A DNA stretch of 64,000 nucleotides, taken from positions 5,452 through 69,451 of the forward strand of contig CAYOQG010000002.1 in the NCBI GenBank assembly GCA_964405925.1, written 5' to 3'. How positions within the stretch are numbered: the stretch's first letter is position 1; each line of letters starts with the position of its first letter. Positions 26,343-35,322 of the stretch are shown here, in pieces. The stretch is from GCA-020344555 sp964405925 (GTDB lineage Bacteria; Planctomycetota; Phycisphaerae; UBA1845). The position numbers were made by a program, and so were the translations under genes. The notes beneath the pieces are model-generated. The model was not told where the DNA came from, made no database searches, and worked only from the letters and a program-made list of their open reading frames with translations.

Positions 26343-27614
26343 ATGCTTATGCAGAGACGACATTGCACTTTCGTACGCCGACGTCAACGGTCCGCGGCGG
26401 CGCGTGTCTGCCGGTGCCTCTTGGCCGTCATTGCCGCGCTGGGACTGACGCCCCCGTTGGACACGTTGGCGGAAACAGACGGAGTCATTGTCAGCGTCAA
26501 GACCGTCTCGCTGGACCTCGTCGAGGGGCAGCTGATCAAATTGTCGTTGGAAGACGGGTTGCTGCTCGAGGGGGCAGGCGCTGAGAGGCAGCACATCCCC
26601 ATGAAGGATCTGGTATCTCTCAGGACCGGTGTGCCGGTCTCCATACGACCACACCAGGGCTATACCCTCCAATTCGCCAATGGCGACGTGCTGCATGGAG
26701 ACATCGCCGAAGGCGACGGTACGAGTGTCGTAGTCGAGACTCCGACATTCGGACGCCTCAAAGTCCCACTTGACTCGCTTGCACAAATGGTTGCCGCGGT
26801 TGCGACGCGATCGAGCCATCGCGACACCGCATCTTGGTTTGTACAGAAGAGCGCACTGGTGGAGGATGCCGTCCTTTTGACGAATGGTGATGTCCTGCAG
26901 GGGTTTGTCGATTCGGTCGATGCGATTGGGATCACCATAGAGAGCGGTCTCGGCGACACGGTTGTGCCGCATCGCCTAGTCGTTGCCATGAGGCTGGCAT
27001 CCCCTCAGTTGGGCTCACCGAGCCTGCCGCACGTGCTTGCTACGTTTCAAAGCGGATGCCGCCTTACGTTGACGGATCTCGACTGGGCCGGCCGCGCCAC
27101 CGAAGCCCGCCTGTGGCGGACCGGTGGACCGCGGATCCAGTTTGCCGCCGATCAGGTCGTGAGGATCGAATTTGTGGGTGGGCGATGGGAATGGCTCACC
27201 GCCCATCACCCGATCAGCTTCGAGCATACACCGATGTTGTCGGTTGGATGGGAGTACGCCGTCGACCGCAACGTGCTCGGCGGACCGATCGAGGTCGACG
27301 GGCAAAGGTTCGACCACGGTGTAGGTGTGCACAGCCGGTCCCGGCTGATCTATGATCTTCAGGGCACGTACCGCGAATTCGTCACCTCGTTCGGAATCGA
27401 CGATGACAGCGGACCGCATGCCGACGTGTCCGTCTCGATCTTCGTCGACGGACAGCGAGGCCTCACGCAAGAGCATGTCCGGCGCGGCAAGCTCTATGGG
27501 CCTGTCCGGATCGACACTCAACGGGCCAACCGGATTGAGTTGGTCGTCGACTTCGGTGAGAACGGATACATCCAGGACCGGTTCAACTGGGTCGAAGCCG
27601 CGCTCATCCGTTAG
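26343..27614 (+). CDS. secreted protein with C-terminal NPCBM domain
   Basis: A 423-residue protein starting two bases after the previous stop. An Arg-rich N terminus precedes a hydrophobic signal (CLLAVIAALGLTPPLDTLA). Residues ~45-270 contain repeated beta strands with D/N-G-D patterns (LQFANGDVLHGDIAEGD, LLTNGDVLQGFVDSVD), suggesting duplicated small beta domains. The last ~150 residues form an NPCBM-type carbohydrate-binding module: VDGQRFDHGVGVHSRSRL, then FVTSFGIDDDSG and the final strand NRIELVVDFGENG. It closes the run of + strand genes, suggesting that the cluster has an envelope or glycan-related role. Confidence 0.82.
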   Translation: MLMQRRHCTFVRRRQRSAAARVCRCLLAVIAALGLTPPLDTLAETDGVIVSVKTVSLDLVEGQLIKLSLEDGLLLEGAGAERQHIPMKDLVSLRTGVPVSIRPHQGYTLQFANGDVLHGDIAEGDGTSVVVETPTFGRLKVPLDSLAQMVAAVATRSSHRDTASWFVQKSALVEDAVLLTNGDVLQGFVDSVDAIGITIESGLGDTVVPHRLVVAMRLASPQLGSPSLPHVLATFQSGCRLTLTDLDWAGRATEARLWRTGGPRIQFAADQVVRIEFVGGRWEWLTAHHPISFEHTPMLSVGWEYAVDRNVLGGPIEVDGQRFDHGVGVHSRSRLIYDLQGTYREFVTSFGIDDDSGPHADVSVSIFVDGQRGLTQEHVRRGKLYGPVRIDTQRANRIELVVDFGENGYIQDRFNWVEAALIR

Positions 27615-28173
27615 TGTGCTCATAGGCCATTCAGCCCACCAAAGTGGGCACTGCGGCCTCCCCGCATGCGGTCGCTCCCCGCTGCGCCCGCCTTGTCCGC
27701 ACATTATCGGCCGTACCGGATGGGGACATGGTGCGGTGGGTCGCCGTGTCCTGCTCCGACTCCTGTGCAATACATGGTTCAAACGCGTCTCACCCAGGGA
27801 AAGGCAGGACAGAACGGACAGACTGCTGTCTCCCAATTGCCGAGCGGCCGATAAACCACGCTGTCTTTGCGGGTCAGTCCGAGAAGGCGCCCCCCCGGTC
27901 TGAACGCCCCGCGCCCGGCAGCACCTATCAGACCACATCCAGGACAAGATCTGCGCTTGCAAACGGGCTTTACGCGGGCTAACCTCTATAAATTGCGCGA
28001 TCAACTGAAAAAGGGGGAATTCTCTGCCCACTCGTGGAATGGGGAACCGCGCAATCTCGCCTGCGGCGAGGCGGCTTGGGCGTCAGGAGGGAATCTCCGC
28101 ATTGTGTGGCAGGCACCTGCCTGCGGATGATCCGCGTCCGCCACCGCGGACGGGGTTTTCGGGAGGAAAGAAT
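27615..28173 (+). other. gene-free leader region before the secreted protease
   Basis: No frame with homology was seen over 560 bases. The last 100 bases fold readily: a hairpin with 7-bp arms CGTCCGC/GCGGACG and loop CACC sits at 28135-28152, and a GCAGG/CCTGC hairpin lies just upstream. The hairpin ends about nine bases before the ribosome-binding site of the next gene. It could be a structured leader, but it matches no riboswitch class that I know. Confidence 0.4.
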
Positions 28174-31100
28174 ATGAAGACAGTCTCTGTCTCGAGGACA
28201 CTTTTCACTTGCGTTTGGCTAGCTACCTGCGCACTCGTCGTAGCGGGTGATACACCGACCCACCTGCGACGGGCTGACGCCGCCGTCCTCGAACCGGTGC
28301 GGACCGAGAAGGTTGATGCCAAGTCTGGCCCGACATCGATGAGTCCAACGCGAGCGCTCACCGGCAGCGACTCCATCGCCTCGATCAAGCTGGCGACAGA
28401 GCGGCAGAAAGCGGTGGCACGCCCTGCCGAGCACTCACCTGCGGAAAAGCCAACCGACCGTGCCGATCACACGCAGGTACACGCCCGCTCCGAGTCGCCC
28501 GGAGCGCCTCGATCAGCCGTGTTGAAGGAGGAAACCGGCGGGTGTGGGCCCGAGTGCGATCTGTGCTGGATCGGGACACCCTTTGAGAATGACTGCCCCT
28601 GGGAGTGGGAGGATGACGGGGAATGTGACTGCGGGTGTCAGTTCCCTGATACCTCCGACTGCTTCGGACCTACGGGCGCGTGCTGCAATCCCCAGATTTC
28701 GAGCAACGAGTGCCTTCTAGACACGCTCTCGGTTGCCTGTCTGAGTGCAGGTGGAGCGTATATGGGTGATTGGAGCACGTGCATTGGGGCCAACTGCCCC
28801 CATCGGTGTGATCATTACGGGCTGCCTTGCGAATACTGCTACCTGGACACGATCTACGAATCCGCCTGCCCCACGCAATGGCAGGGAGACGGTTTCTGTG
28901 ATTGTGGGTGCCAATTCACCGACACCGTCGACTGCCTTGGTGGAGTCGATCTGCCCGATCTGGTCATCCAGAGTTCCAGCCGAAGCCCCGCGACGGGGGT
29001 CGTCCCGGGTGGGACTGTCACCCTCTCGGATACGGTCGGGAACGAGGGCACCGCGGCAGCAGGCACGGAATTCTGGGCCACGTGGTTCATTTCTCAAGAT
29101 ATAAACGTCACCACCGATGACTACGAGTGGGCCTACCACGATGTGGCATGCTGTCTGCAGCCGGGACAGACGGCCGGCGGATTCGGCGATGTGCCCTGGC
29201 CGAATGTGGCTCCATATAACACGGCGGGACAGATTTACTATGTTGCGGTTATGGCTGACGACCTTAATGAGGTTCTCGAGCTCGACGAGTCCAACAACTG
29301 GGGCGCGGTCTGGCCTGTGGTCCTCGCAGGCGGCAGCACGGGCTGCCCCGGGGACGGCCTATGCTGCGAGGCGCACGCCGGAACCGGTTGCCAGGACCTG
29401 TCCTGCTGTGAGATCGTCTGTGCCTCGAATTCGTTTTGTTGTGATGTGGCGTGGATTCAAGCGTGCGCCGATCTCGCAAACAACCTCTGCCCCGAACTCT
29501 GCTCCGGCCACGAAGCGTGTCCGGGTCAGGGAGACTGCTGCTCACCGAACGGCACGGTCGGTTGTGAGGATGCGACGTGCTGCAACATCGTATGTGCGGG
29601 AGATCCCTTCTGCTGCGACACCGAATGGGACGCAACCTGCGCCATCGCGGCAGAGGACCTCTGTGCCAGTTGCCCCGGGTACGAACCAGACGCGTACGAG
29701 CCTGACAACACGCCTGTAACCGCAACGGTTGTCGGTTGCGGAGAGGTCCAGACACATACAATCCCGGTGAACGGGGACGTGGATTGGTTTGCCATTTCCC
29801 TGGACACGGGCGACGATCTCACCATCGAGACGTTCAATCTGGCGGGGGCAAACCCGGACACCGTCTTGGAGCTATATGACAGCGGATGCACGTTGCTCAT
29901 CTCTGACGATGACGGCGGTTCGGAGCTGTGGGCCTCTCGTATCCAATGGACGGCCAGCTATACCGGAGTCTATCTGATCAAGGCCCGTACCTTCGGAGGT
30001 GAGATCGATCACTGTGACGACCAGGGCGGCGGGCTGAAATCTTGCCAGTACGACATCGCCTTCGAATGTGGGTTCTGCTGCGATCCGCCTTTGCAGCCGG
30101 GCGACCGAGTCAGACTCTCGGGCGCCAACCCGGGCGGGGCGGTGAACCTTCCGGCGGGTGCCTGCGGAACCGTAGCCTGTTGTGATTCCGACGACCCTGC
30201 CCTGCCGATTCTTGTCAGTTGGGACAACTGGACAGACGGCCACAACAACACCGGACCTTGCGACACGACGCCGACACCCTTCCCCGATAATTCCGGCTGG
30301 TGGATGGCGTGTGATCAGATGCTGCTCGACGAGACCTGCGGGTCATGTCCGCCGCCGCCGGCGCCGGCTAACCCGACCCCGGTTGATGAAGGTACGCAAG
30401 TGCCCGTCGATGTGACGTTGTGCTGGGATGGGCTCGGTCAAACTGCCAAGGTCATCTACGGGGCGGATGATCGGCTGGATGTGTACGAGGTCTCGGATCC
30501 GTCGCTTCGAGCGGTTGCCGACTCGACCGTGGGTCTTGTAACGAGGTCGCAACTGACGGAGAACCCGGACGGATCGTATTCATTACCGGCCACCCCCACG
30601 TTCGCCCAGTACATGCTCTCTGAAACGGGGTTGCCGCTGTGTGCGTCGGAGCCATTCCCTGATCAGCCCGTGCCTGCGTATTGCTCCGGGTTCTTGGTCG
30701 GCCCGGATCTGATCGCCACCGCGGGACATTGCCTTGTCAACGCCGGCGAGTGCGCTACCAGAGCCTTCGTATTCGGGTTTGATATGGCCGATGCCAGCAC
30801 ACCGGTGCTCACCTATCCCGAAGACGACGTCTACTTCTGCGCTCAGATTGTCGGTCGTGTTCAGGTCGGTGACGGTCCCGATTGGGGTGTCATACGCTTG
30901 GATCGACCGGTCGTGGGTCATACTCCGCTGCCGATTCGCCGCGCCGGGACCGTCCCGACCGGGCAGTCGCTCGTGATGATTGGGCATCCGGTCGGCCTGC
31001 CAACCAAGATCGCCGGCGGAGCAACGGTCCGAGACAATAGCCCGGCATCCTACTTCCAGGCAAACGTCGATGCCTATGGTGGGAACTCCGGATCAGCCGT

Positions 31101-31974
31101 CTTCAATGCGACAACGCTGGAGGTGGAGGGTGTGTTGGTCCGCGGAAACGCCGATTTTGTCGAGAGCGGAGGATGCGTGGTGTCCCATCAGTGTCCGGAC
31201 AGCGGGTGCCCGACGTGGGAGTCAGCCACGCGCGTCACAGAGTTTGTTCATCTGATCCCAGAGATCCAGACTCGCGAATATGAGATCCAGTTCGAGGACT
31301 GTGATGGCATGGCTATGGCCATCACCGCAACCACAACCGAGAGCTGCTGGGCGCCGCCGACGTTGGACCCGGGCACGCGATACTGCTGGCAGGTCACGGC
31401 CAAGAATGCTTGCGGTGAGACACCTGGACCGGTCTGGTCGTTCACCACCGTCTGTGATACGAACCTGACCACTGCAATGCCCGGCTACGACGAGAGTCTG
31501 TGGCGCTCTGCGAACAACATCGTCCGGCTGACATTTGACCAGGACATCAACGTGCCCAACGAAGGTGAGCTGTTAATCCGCGAGTTGCTCGACGGCGGCC
31601 TGTTCGGGCCAGATTTGTCGTCCTCCTTTACCGTCACCGTGGAAAACGACAACGGTGGACATCCGCGCGTACTGAAGATTCAGGAGAACGGCACGGCGCT
31701 GACCCACCGTACGTGGTATGGTATCTCCAGTCACTCGTGGGGCAGCGTGTGCGACTTCGAGGTGCACTACGTCGTTCAGGTTGGCGACGCGAGCAATGAT
31801 GCCCAAGTGCTTGCGTTTGACGTGAGCGCCATCAATAGTGAGATCCCAACGTTCAGCGCAGCCGACGATGATCGCTGGGACATCAACGGAGATGGCCGCA
31901 TCCTGGCCTTCGATGTCAGCGTTACGAACGGAAGCATCCCGTCGTTCAACGTTGCGAAGCCAGGCGGGCATTAG
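28174..31974 (+). CDS. large secreted cysteine-rich mosaic protein with trypsin-like protease domain
   Basis: A 1266-residue exported protein; start ATG 28174 follows GGGAGGAAAG. A signal peptide (LFTCVWLATCALVVAG) and a linker are followed by two related Cys-rich units near 123-163 and 212-254. A CARDB-like domain (261-385) precedes two more Cys-rich units (391-439, 449-498) of CCEIVCASNSFCCDVAW type. Then come a PPC-like beta domain (~503-610) and another Cys region to 727. The protease at ~810-1010 has a catalytic triad H852 (ATAGHC), D903 (PDWGVIRLD) and S972 (GGNSGSAV). A fibronectin-III-like segment ends WQVTAKNACGETPGPVWSF. The C terminus has a dockerin-like calcium loop, DINGDGRILAFDVS. 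Likely an extracellular enzyme bound to surface or substrate. Confidence 0.85.
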   Translation: MKTVSVSRTLFTCVWLATCALVVAGDTPTHLRRADAAVLEPVRTEKVDAKSGPTSMSPTRALTGSDSIASIKLATERQKAVARPAEHSPAEKPTDRADHTQVHARSESPGAPRSAVLKEETGGCGPECDLCWIGTPFENDCPWEWEDDGECDCGCQFPDTSDCFGPTGACCNPQISSNECLLDTLSVACLSAGGAYMGDWSTCIGANCPHRCDHYGLPCEYCYLDTIYESACPTQWQGDGFCDCGCQFTDTVDCLGGVDLPDLVIQSSSRSPATGVVPGGTVTLSDTVGNEGTAAAGTEFWATWFISQDINVTTDDYEWAYHDVACCLQPGQTAGGFGDVPWPNVAPYNTAGQIYYVAVMADDLNEVLELDESNNWGAVWPVVLAGGSTGCPGDGLCCEAHAGTGCQDLSCCEIVCASNSFCCDVAWIQACADLANNLCPELCSGHEACPGQGDCCSPNGTVGCEDATCCNIVCAGDPFCCDTEWDATCAIAAEDLCASCPGYEPDAYEPDNTPVTATVVGCGEVQTHTIPVNGDVDWFAISLDTGDDLTIETFNLAGANPDTVLELYDSGCTLLISDDDGGSELWASRIQWTASYTGVYLIKARTFGGEIDHCDDQGGGLKSCQYDIAFECGFCCDPPLQPGDRVRLSGANPGGAVNLPAGACGTVACCDSDDPALPILVSWDNWTDGHNNTGPCDTTPTPFPDNSGWWMACDQMLLDETCGSCPPPPAPANPTPVDEGTQVPVDVTLCWDGLGQTAKVIYGADDRLDVYEVSDPSLRAVADSTVGLVTRSQLTENPDGSYSLPATPTFAQYMLSETGLPLCASEPFPDQPVPAYCSGFLVGPDLIATAGHCLVNAGECATRAFVFGFDMADASTPVLTYPEDDVYFCAQIVGRVQVGDGPDWGVIRLDRPVVGHTPLPIRRAGTVPTGQSLVMIGHPVGLPTKIAGGATVRDNSPASYFQANVDAYGGNSGSAVFNATTLEVEGVLVRGNADFVESGGCVVSHQCPDSGCPTWESATRVTEFVHLIPEIQTREYEIQFEDCDGMAMAITATTTESCWAPPTLDPGTRYCWQVTAKNACGETPGPVWSFTTVCDTNLTTAMPGYDESLWRSANNIVRLTFDQDINVPNEGELLIRELLDGGLFGPDLSSSFTVTVENDNGGHPRVLKIQENGTALTHRTWYGISSHSWGSVCDFEVHYVVQVGDASNDAQVLAFDVSAINSEIPTFSAADDDRWDINGDGRILAFDVSVTNGSIPSFNVAKPGGH

Positions 31975-32360
31975 GCTCAGGCTCCTGAACGACGTGAGAG
32001 TCTGGATAGCTGAGTGTCACGTGGGGCCCATTGGCTTTAGTGCCGAGTCGTTGACAGACGAACTGGACCGTATCCGTGCTGGTACGTGGATCTCGGTTGG
32101 CGACAGGACTCTTCGCCAGCCGGGGTCCAGCAAAACGTTGCGATTGGCTTGTGTCTGCGGCTGCGGGGGAGGGCGTTTGTTCAAGACAGAGACCGCTCTG
32201 AGACAGGCTCTGTTTCGGCGTCCCACTTGATGTCCCGCTCTTCCCTCTTGGTAAGGCGAGACAAGGCGAGGACCCGTCGGGCGACTTCGGATTACACCGG
32301 CAGATGGTTGGAGCTCGTTTCCGGTCTGTTCGCATAGTCGAGAGGACGCCGGTTTTCTGA
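31975..32360. other. intergenic stretch without a gene
   Basis: About 385 bases lie between the secreted protease and the tmRNA promoter. Open frames exist on both strands but show no homology or ribosome-binding site. Confidence 0.4.
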
Positions 32361-32388
32361 TTGACCGTCGCCGAGCGACCGATATGAT
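32361..32388 (+). promoter_or_regulatory. sigma-70-type promoter for the tmRNA
   Basis: TTGACC at 32361-32366 and TATGAT at 32383-32388 are separated by 16 bases. Transcription would start near 32395, giving a leader of about 36 nt that RNase P would remove from the tmRNA 5' end. Confidence 0.7.
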
Positions 32389-32430
32389 GGGTTGATGGCA
32401 TCTCTGACACTGCTGGTTGTAGCCCTCGCT

Positions 32431-32783
32431 GGGGGCGAATGGGTTCGACCGGGTGAGTGGAAGGGAGTGTGGCGTGCCGAGGTTGTCAGGGGGCCTCGTA
32501 AAACACCTGACGAAACTGTATATGGCGACTACACGTACGCCATGGCTGCCTAAAAAGTAGGTGGCCCGCTGAGCAGGAGACGCCCGCTATCCTGTGAAGC
32601 GCTGATTTGTGGGCTAGCCTGCAGGTGACGCCTGACCGCTCGTGGGCGAAATGACAGTCGGGCTGGGGTCGGCACGAGCTTGTCAGCCGGCGCTTGCCGA
32701 CTCGAGATCCAAACGACTGACTACGCACGTAGAAGCACTCCTGGAACCGCCGCGGGACGGGGGTTCGATTCCCCCCGCCTCCA
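32431..32783 (+). ncRNA. ssrA: transfer-messenger RNA (tmRNA)
   Basis: A 353-nt one-piece tmRNA that rescues stalled ribosomes by tagging the peptide for degradation. The 5' end GGGGGCGAATGGGTTCGACC and 3' end are characteristic. The acceptor arm pairs 32431-32437 with 32776-32782 and includes the G3-U70 wobble that specifies alanine; the T arm has GGGGGTTCGATTCCCCC. The GGCCTCGTAAAA segment before the message region matches the usual first pseudoknot. The tag frame ends at TAA after ...GDYTYAMAA, so the tag is probably Ala plus GDYTYAMAA; the resume codon is inferred. CCA is not encoded. An integrase gene points at its 3' end. Confidence 0.93.
32755..32783 (+). other. probable left attachment site at the tmRNA 3' end
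   Basis: The T arm and acceptor 3' strand of ssrA are the usual crossover region for tyrosine integrases that target tmRNA. The integrase gene ends 73 bases beyond. No second copy of this sequence was found to the right within the window, so the exact core is undefined. Confidence 0.5.
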
Positions 32784-32789
32784 TTAACT

Positions 32790-32812
32790 AAACCCTTGTC
32801 AATAAAGGGTTT
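32790..32812. terminator. hairpin between tmRNA and integrase
   Basis: Arms AAACCCTT and AAGGGTTT (8 bp) enclose a 7-base loop. There is no long T run, so it may be a weak terminator for both converging transcripts or an arm-type site for the integrase. Confidence 0.4.
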
Positions 32813-32855
32813 ACGTCGACGAAAAACAGTGTCCCCAGTCAGTCCCTAGTGATTC

Positions 32856-34169
32856 TCACTTTAATGGGCCTTTCTGGGTCAACAACGCGTCGTCGATACC
32901 ACTCTCGAACTTGGCGTACTCAGCGTGGAATGCGAATCGGTCCAGCCCACGATAATGGTCGTGGATGGGGTCGGCGGCGTGGCCCATTGCCACCTTCGAG
33001 ACCTCGCGACGAATCTTGCTGACGTGTGCCCGGGTCCGGTGGTAGTGCCGCAGCCAATGCCATCGAAGCAGTGACCAGGGCTTACCCGTCTTCGGGTGCT
33101 TGTCCACGAGGACGCCGGCTTCAAGCGCGTAGCGTTTCAGCCGCATGAGCGTCCTGTTGCCTGCAACCTGATTGCCCGCTTGGCTCATGAAGACCCAGTC
33201 CGAAGCCTGGCCGAGGCCCATCGAGCCAATCACGCGAGCCAGCCGATCCGTGATATGGACCGGTCGGCGAGCCGCTCGGCTCTTGGGTATCCATAGGCCA
33301 TCTGCCGTCAGGCAGCGTTTACGTAGCTCAGGGCGAACTCGATCGAGGTCGGGCCGCTTGATATCCAGGATGATCTCGCGCTCCTCCAGGTCGATGTCAC
33401 CGACCTGAAGGAACTGGATCTCCTGAAACCGGAAGCCGCCCTCGCAGATGAAGATGATCAGGTTCACGATCTGCGTATCGAAGTGCTTCGCAGCAACTTC
33501 GATAACCGCGTTGATCTGATCCGGGTAGATCGTCGGCGGTGGCAACGTGTGCGTCGGCAAGCGGTCAAGCTCGGCCTGGCGACCGGGCGCCGCCGGGTTC
33601 GGACCGGGCATGAGCTTACGCTTGAAGACGACATACCCGTAGAAGTTGTGCACGGCGTCCATGTAGTGATTCGCCGTACAGGGACTCACGCCGGCTTCGT
33701 TCCGCAGGTGGGTTTGGAACTTGGCCAGCAATCTCGGGTTGACGTCTTGCACGAAGAGCAACCGCCTTTTCTCCATCCACGTTCGCAGGCAGCTCAATCT
33801 GCCCTTGAGCTTCGTAATGTAGTCGTGGCTTCGACCCAGCGTCTCGATGTATCCGATGAAGGCATCGACCACCGGGCCCATCCGTGTTCGCTGCGGCTCT
33901 CGTTCCTGCTCCGGGTAGTGTCGCTGCTTGAAGAGCTCTTCACTCTTGCGAGCCGCGACGAGCCGAGCGAACGAAAGATCCGTCTCGCGAGTGCTCCTGC
34001 TAATCCCTTTTTTGTAAGCGCGACTCCGGCCACGTCGACCGGATGCCGTTGGCTTCGCCAGCTCCCAGTACATCTGCCAGTAAGGGCTGCGCGGGGTTAG
34101 AAAGAGCGTGACCTCGCCGACGCGTTCCGACTTAGTCCACGCGTTCTTGCGCGCCTCCTTTCTCGCCAT
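32856..34169 (-). CDS. tyrosine recombinase (integrase) of the tmRNA element
   Basis: A 437-residue phage-type integrase. An N-terminal core-binding region (~95-185, DAFIGYIETLGRSHDYITKL) precedes the catalytic domain: Arg247 in CEGGFRFQEIQFL, the HxxR box at H371 and R374 (WHWLRHYHRTR), MGH with H397, and the nucleophile Tyr406 in IHDHYRGL. All catalytic residues are present. The start follows a perfect AGGAGGTGA site. It lies immediately inside the element, pointing toward the tmRNA end it would cut, with the excisionase-like gene upstream in the same transcript. It should integrate and excise the element together with host factors. Confidence 0.93.
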   Translation of the reverse strand: MARKEARKNAWTKSERVGEVTLFLTPRSPYWQMYWELAKPTASGRRGRSRAYKKGISRSTRETDLSFARLVAARKSEELFKQRHYPEQEREPQRTRMGPVVDAFIGYIETLGRSHDYITKLKGRLSCLRTWMEKRRLLFVQDVNPRLLAKFQTHLRNEAGVSPCTANHYMDAVHNFYGYVVFKRKLMPGPNPAAPGRQAELDRLPTHTLPPPTIYPDQINAVIEVAAKHFDTQIVNLIIFICEGGFRFQEIQFLQVGDIDLEEREIILDIKRPDLDRVRPELRKRCLTADGLWIPKSRAARRPVHITDRLARVIGSMGLGQASDWVFMSQAGNQVAGNRTLMRLKRYALEAGVLVDKHPKTGKPWSLLRWHWLRHYHRTRAHVSKIRREVSKVAMGHAADPIHDHYRGLDRFAFHAEYAKFESGIDDALLTQKGPLK

Positions 34170-34172
34170 GCG

Positions 34173-34499
34173 TCACCTCCTTTTCCCGGAGATGCGCGGT
34201 TTACGGCGAAACTCTACCTGACCACTCTTGATCCCGTTGAGCCATTTCATCAGCTCGGGCAGGCGGTGGTACCACCGGTTCCCGAGCCGGAAACACGGGA
34301 TATGAGTGTACGCGCGCTCCTGGCACCAGTCCACGATGGTTTTCGGGGACTTGCCCAGGACCGTGGCGAGTTCCGCCGAGGTGCACGGGTCCGAAAGGGT
34401 CGAAAGCTGCGGGTTGGCATTTGCCGGCGCGGACAGCGCCGGGCCAGAAGCAGTACCCTGAGTTGCGGCGTATCCCTGGTTGGCTTGCTCGGTCATCAT
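34173..34499 (-). CDS. excisionase-like HTH protein
   Basis: A 108-residue protein whose C-terminal half is a MerR/HTH_17-type winged helix: TSAELATVLGKSPKTIVDWC then IPCFRLGNRWYHRLPELMKWL, the pattern of excisionases that bend DNA at attachment sites. The N-terminal 40 residues are low complexity. It ends three bases before the integrase start and has a GGAGGG site, so the two are co-translated. It probably acts as a recombination directionality factor. Confidence 0.82.
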   Translation of the reverse strand: MMTEQANQGYAATQGTASGPALSAPANANPQLSTLSDPCTSAELATVLGKSPKTIVDWCQERAYTHIPCFRLGNRWYHRLPELMKWLNGIKSGQVEFRRKPRISGKRR

Positions 34500-34627
34500 T
34501 CACCCTCCGAGGCAACACGGCCTTTCGGGTTTCGCCGGACGTTGTCCGGCTGCGGCGCGTCCGGGCTGTTTTTGTCGGGCTGGGTGAGACCCCCTGGACG
34601 ACCACCGGTCGCCTCGCCATGTGGGGC

Positions 34628-34951
34628 TCAGGTGGGATGGGACGCTTCTCGCGGAGCGACGAGGACGCTACCGCCGATACGGAGGCCGACGAAGTCGCGC
34701 AAGCGCCGGCGCAATTGGCTTCCGCCTCCTACATCGCGAAGAAACACCGGCAATCTGTACTCGATGCACTCCGCAACGCCGGCGAGGTCGGCCTCGCTGA
34801 ATACGATTTCGCGCTCTGGCAAGCTCGTATAGGCGGCGTCGTGGAAGAGCAGAAGCGCCGCGGTGATGGCGAACATCTCCGCATCGTTGGGCAATCTGCC
34901 GCCGGCGTCCGCGTCGAAGAAGCGTGTGCCAGTGAGGTCGTATTGGAGCAT
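34628..34951 (-). CDS. hypothetical protein of the element
   Basis: A 107-residue protein, not recognised. ATG 34951 is preferred to one eight codons upstream because a purine-rich AAGGGGGGA lies before it. The N-terminal 60 residues are compact and hydrophobic (FAITAALLLFHDAAYTSL, then LAGVAECIEYRLPVFL) and the rest is basic. It is in line with the next gene upstream, probably in one transcript. Confidence 0.45.
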   Translation of the reverse strand: MLQYDLTGTRFFDADAGGRLPNDAEMFAITAALLLFHDAAYTSLPEREIVFSEADLAGVAECIEYRLPVFLRDVGGGSQLRRRLRDFVGLRIGGSVLVAPREASHPT

Positions 34952-34981
34952 GGCATTCGTCCCCCCTTCCGACATTGCGGT

Positions 34982-35260
34982 CTACGAAGCCGGTGTCGGG
35001 GCAGTGTCCTCGATCTCACGGAGCATCAGGTGCTCGTAGGCTTTGGAGACGACAAGCCCGAGCTTCGGCAGCTCGTCGGGTCGGAAGTAGGTCGTTGTCT
35101 TCCACTCGCCCGACTTCTCGTCTCGGTAGCGCTTCTGGATTCGGATGCTGTGCTGGGGAACGTTGCGTCCGTTCAGCGCTGTGGTCTTCGTCCAGATGGC
35201 AGCGACGACCGTCCCGGCTCGAAACTCATTGGTCGGCTTGTCTGATGGTCCGTTTGGCAT
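34982..35260 (-). CDS. small conserved protein, paralogue of 56114-56350
   Basis: A 92-residue protein starting at ATG 35260 with an AAGGAG site. The core FRAGTVVAAIW, then IQKRYRDEKSGEWKTTTYF and RPDELPKLGLVVSKAYEHL, matches the 78-residue protein at 56114-56350 position by position. The strand-rich N-terminal half and helical end recall small single-strand-binding or transcription-coactivator-like folds, but no function is known. Two copies within one element suggest a basic role there. Confidence 0.65.
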   Translation of the reverse strand: MPNGPSDKPTNEFRAGTVVAAIWTKTTALNGRNVPQHSIRIQKRYRDEKSGEWKTTTYFRPDELPKLGLVVSKAYEHLMLREIEDTAPTPAS

Positions 35261-35322
35261 TCTTGTTCTCCTTCGCATGTTCGCTACTATGCGTACACTG
35301 ATCGCAAAAAAACATCGGGCCT

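Noticed and set aside
28000..28173. Structured leader as a known riboswitch
   Set aside because: Hairpins are present, but the sequence does not fit c-di-GMP, SAM, cobalamin, glycine or other classes I could compare by eye. Kept only as a structured region.
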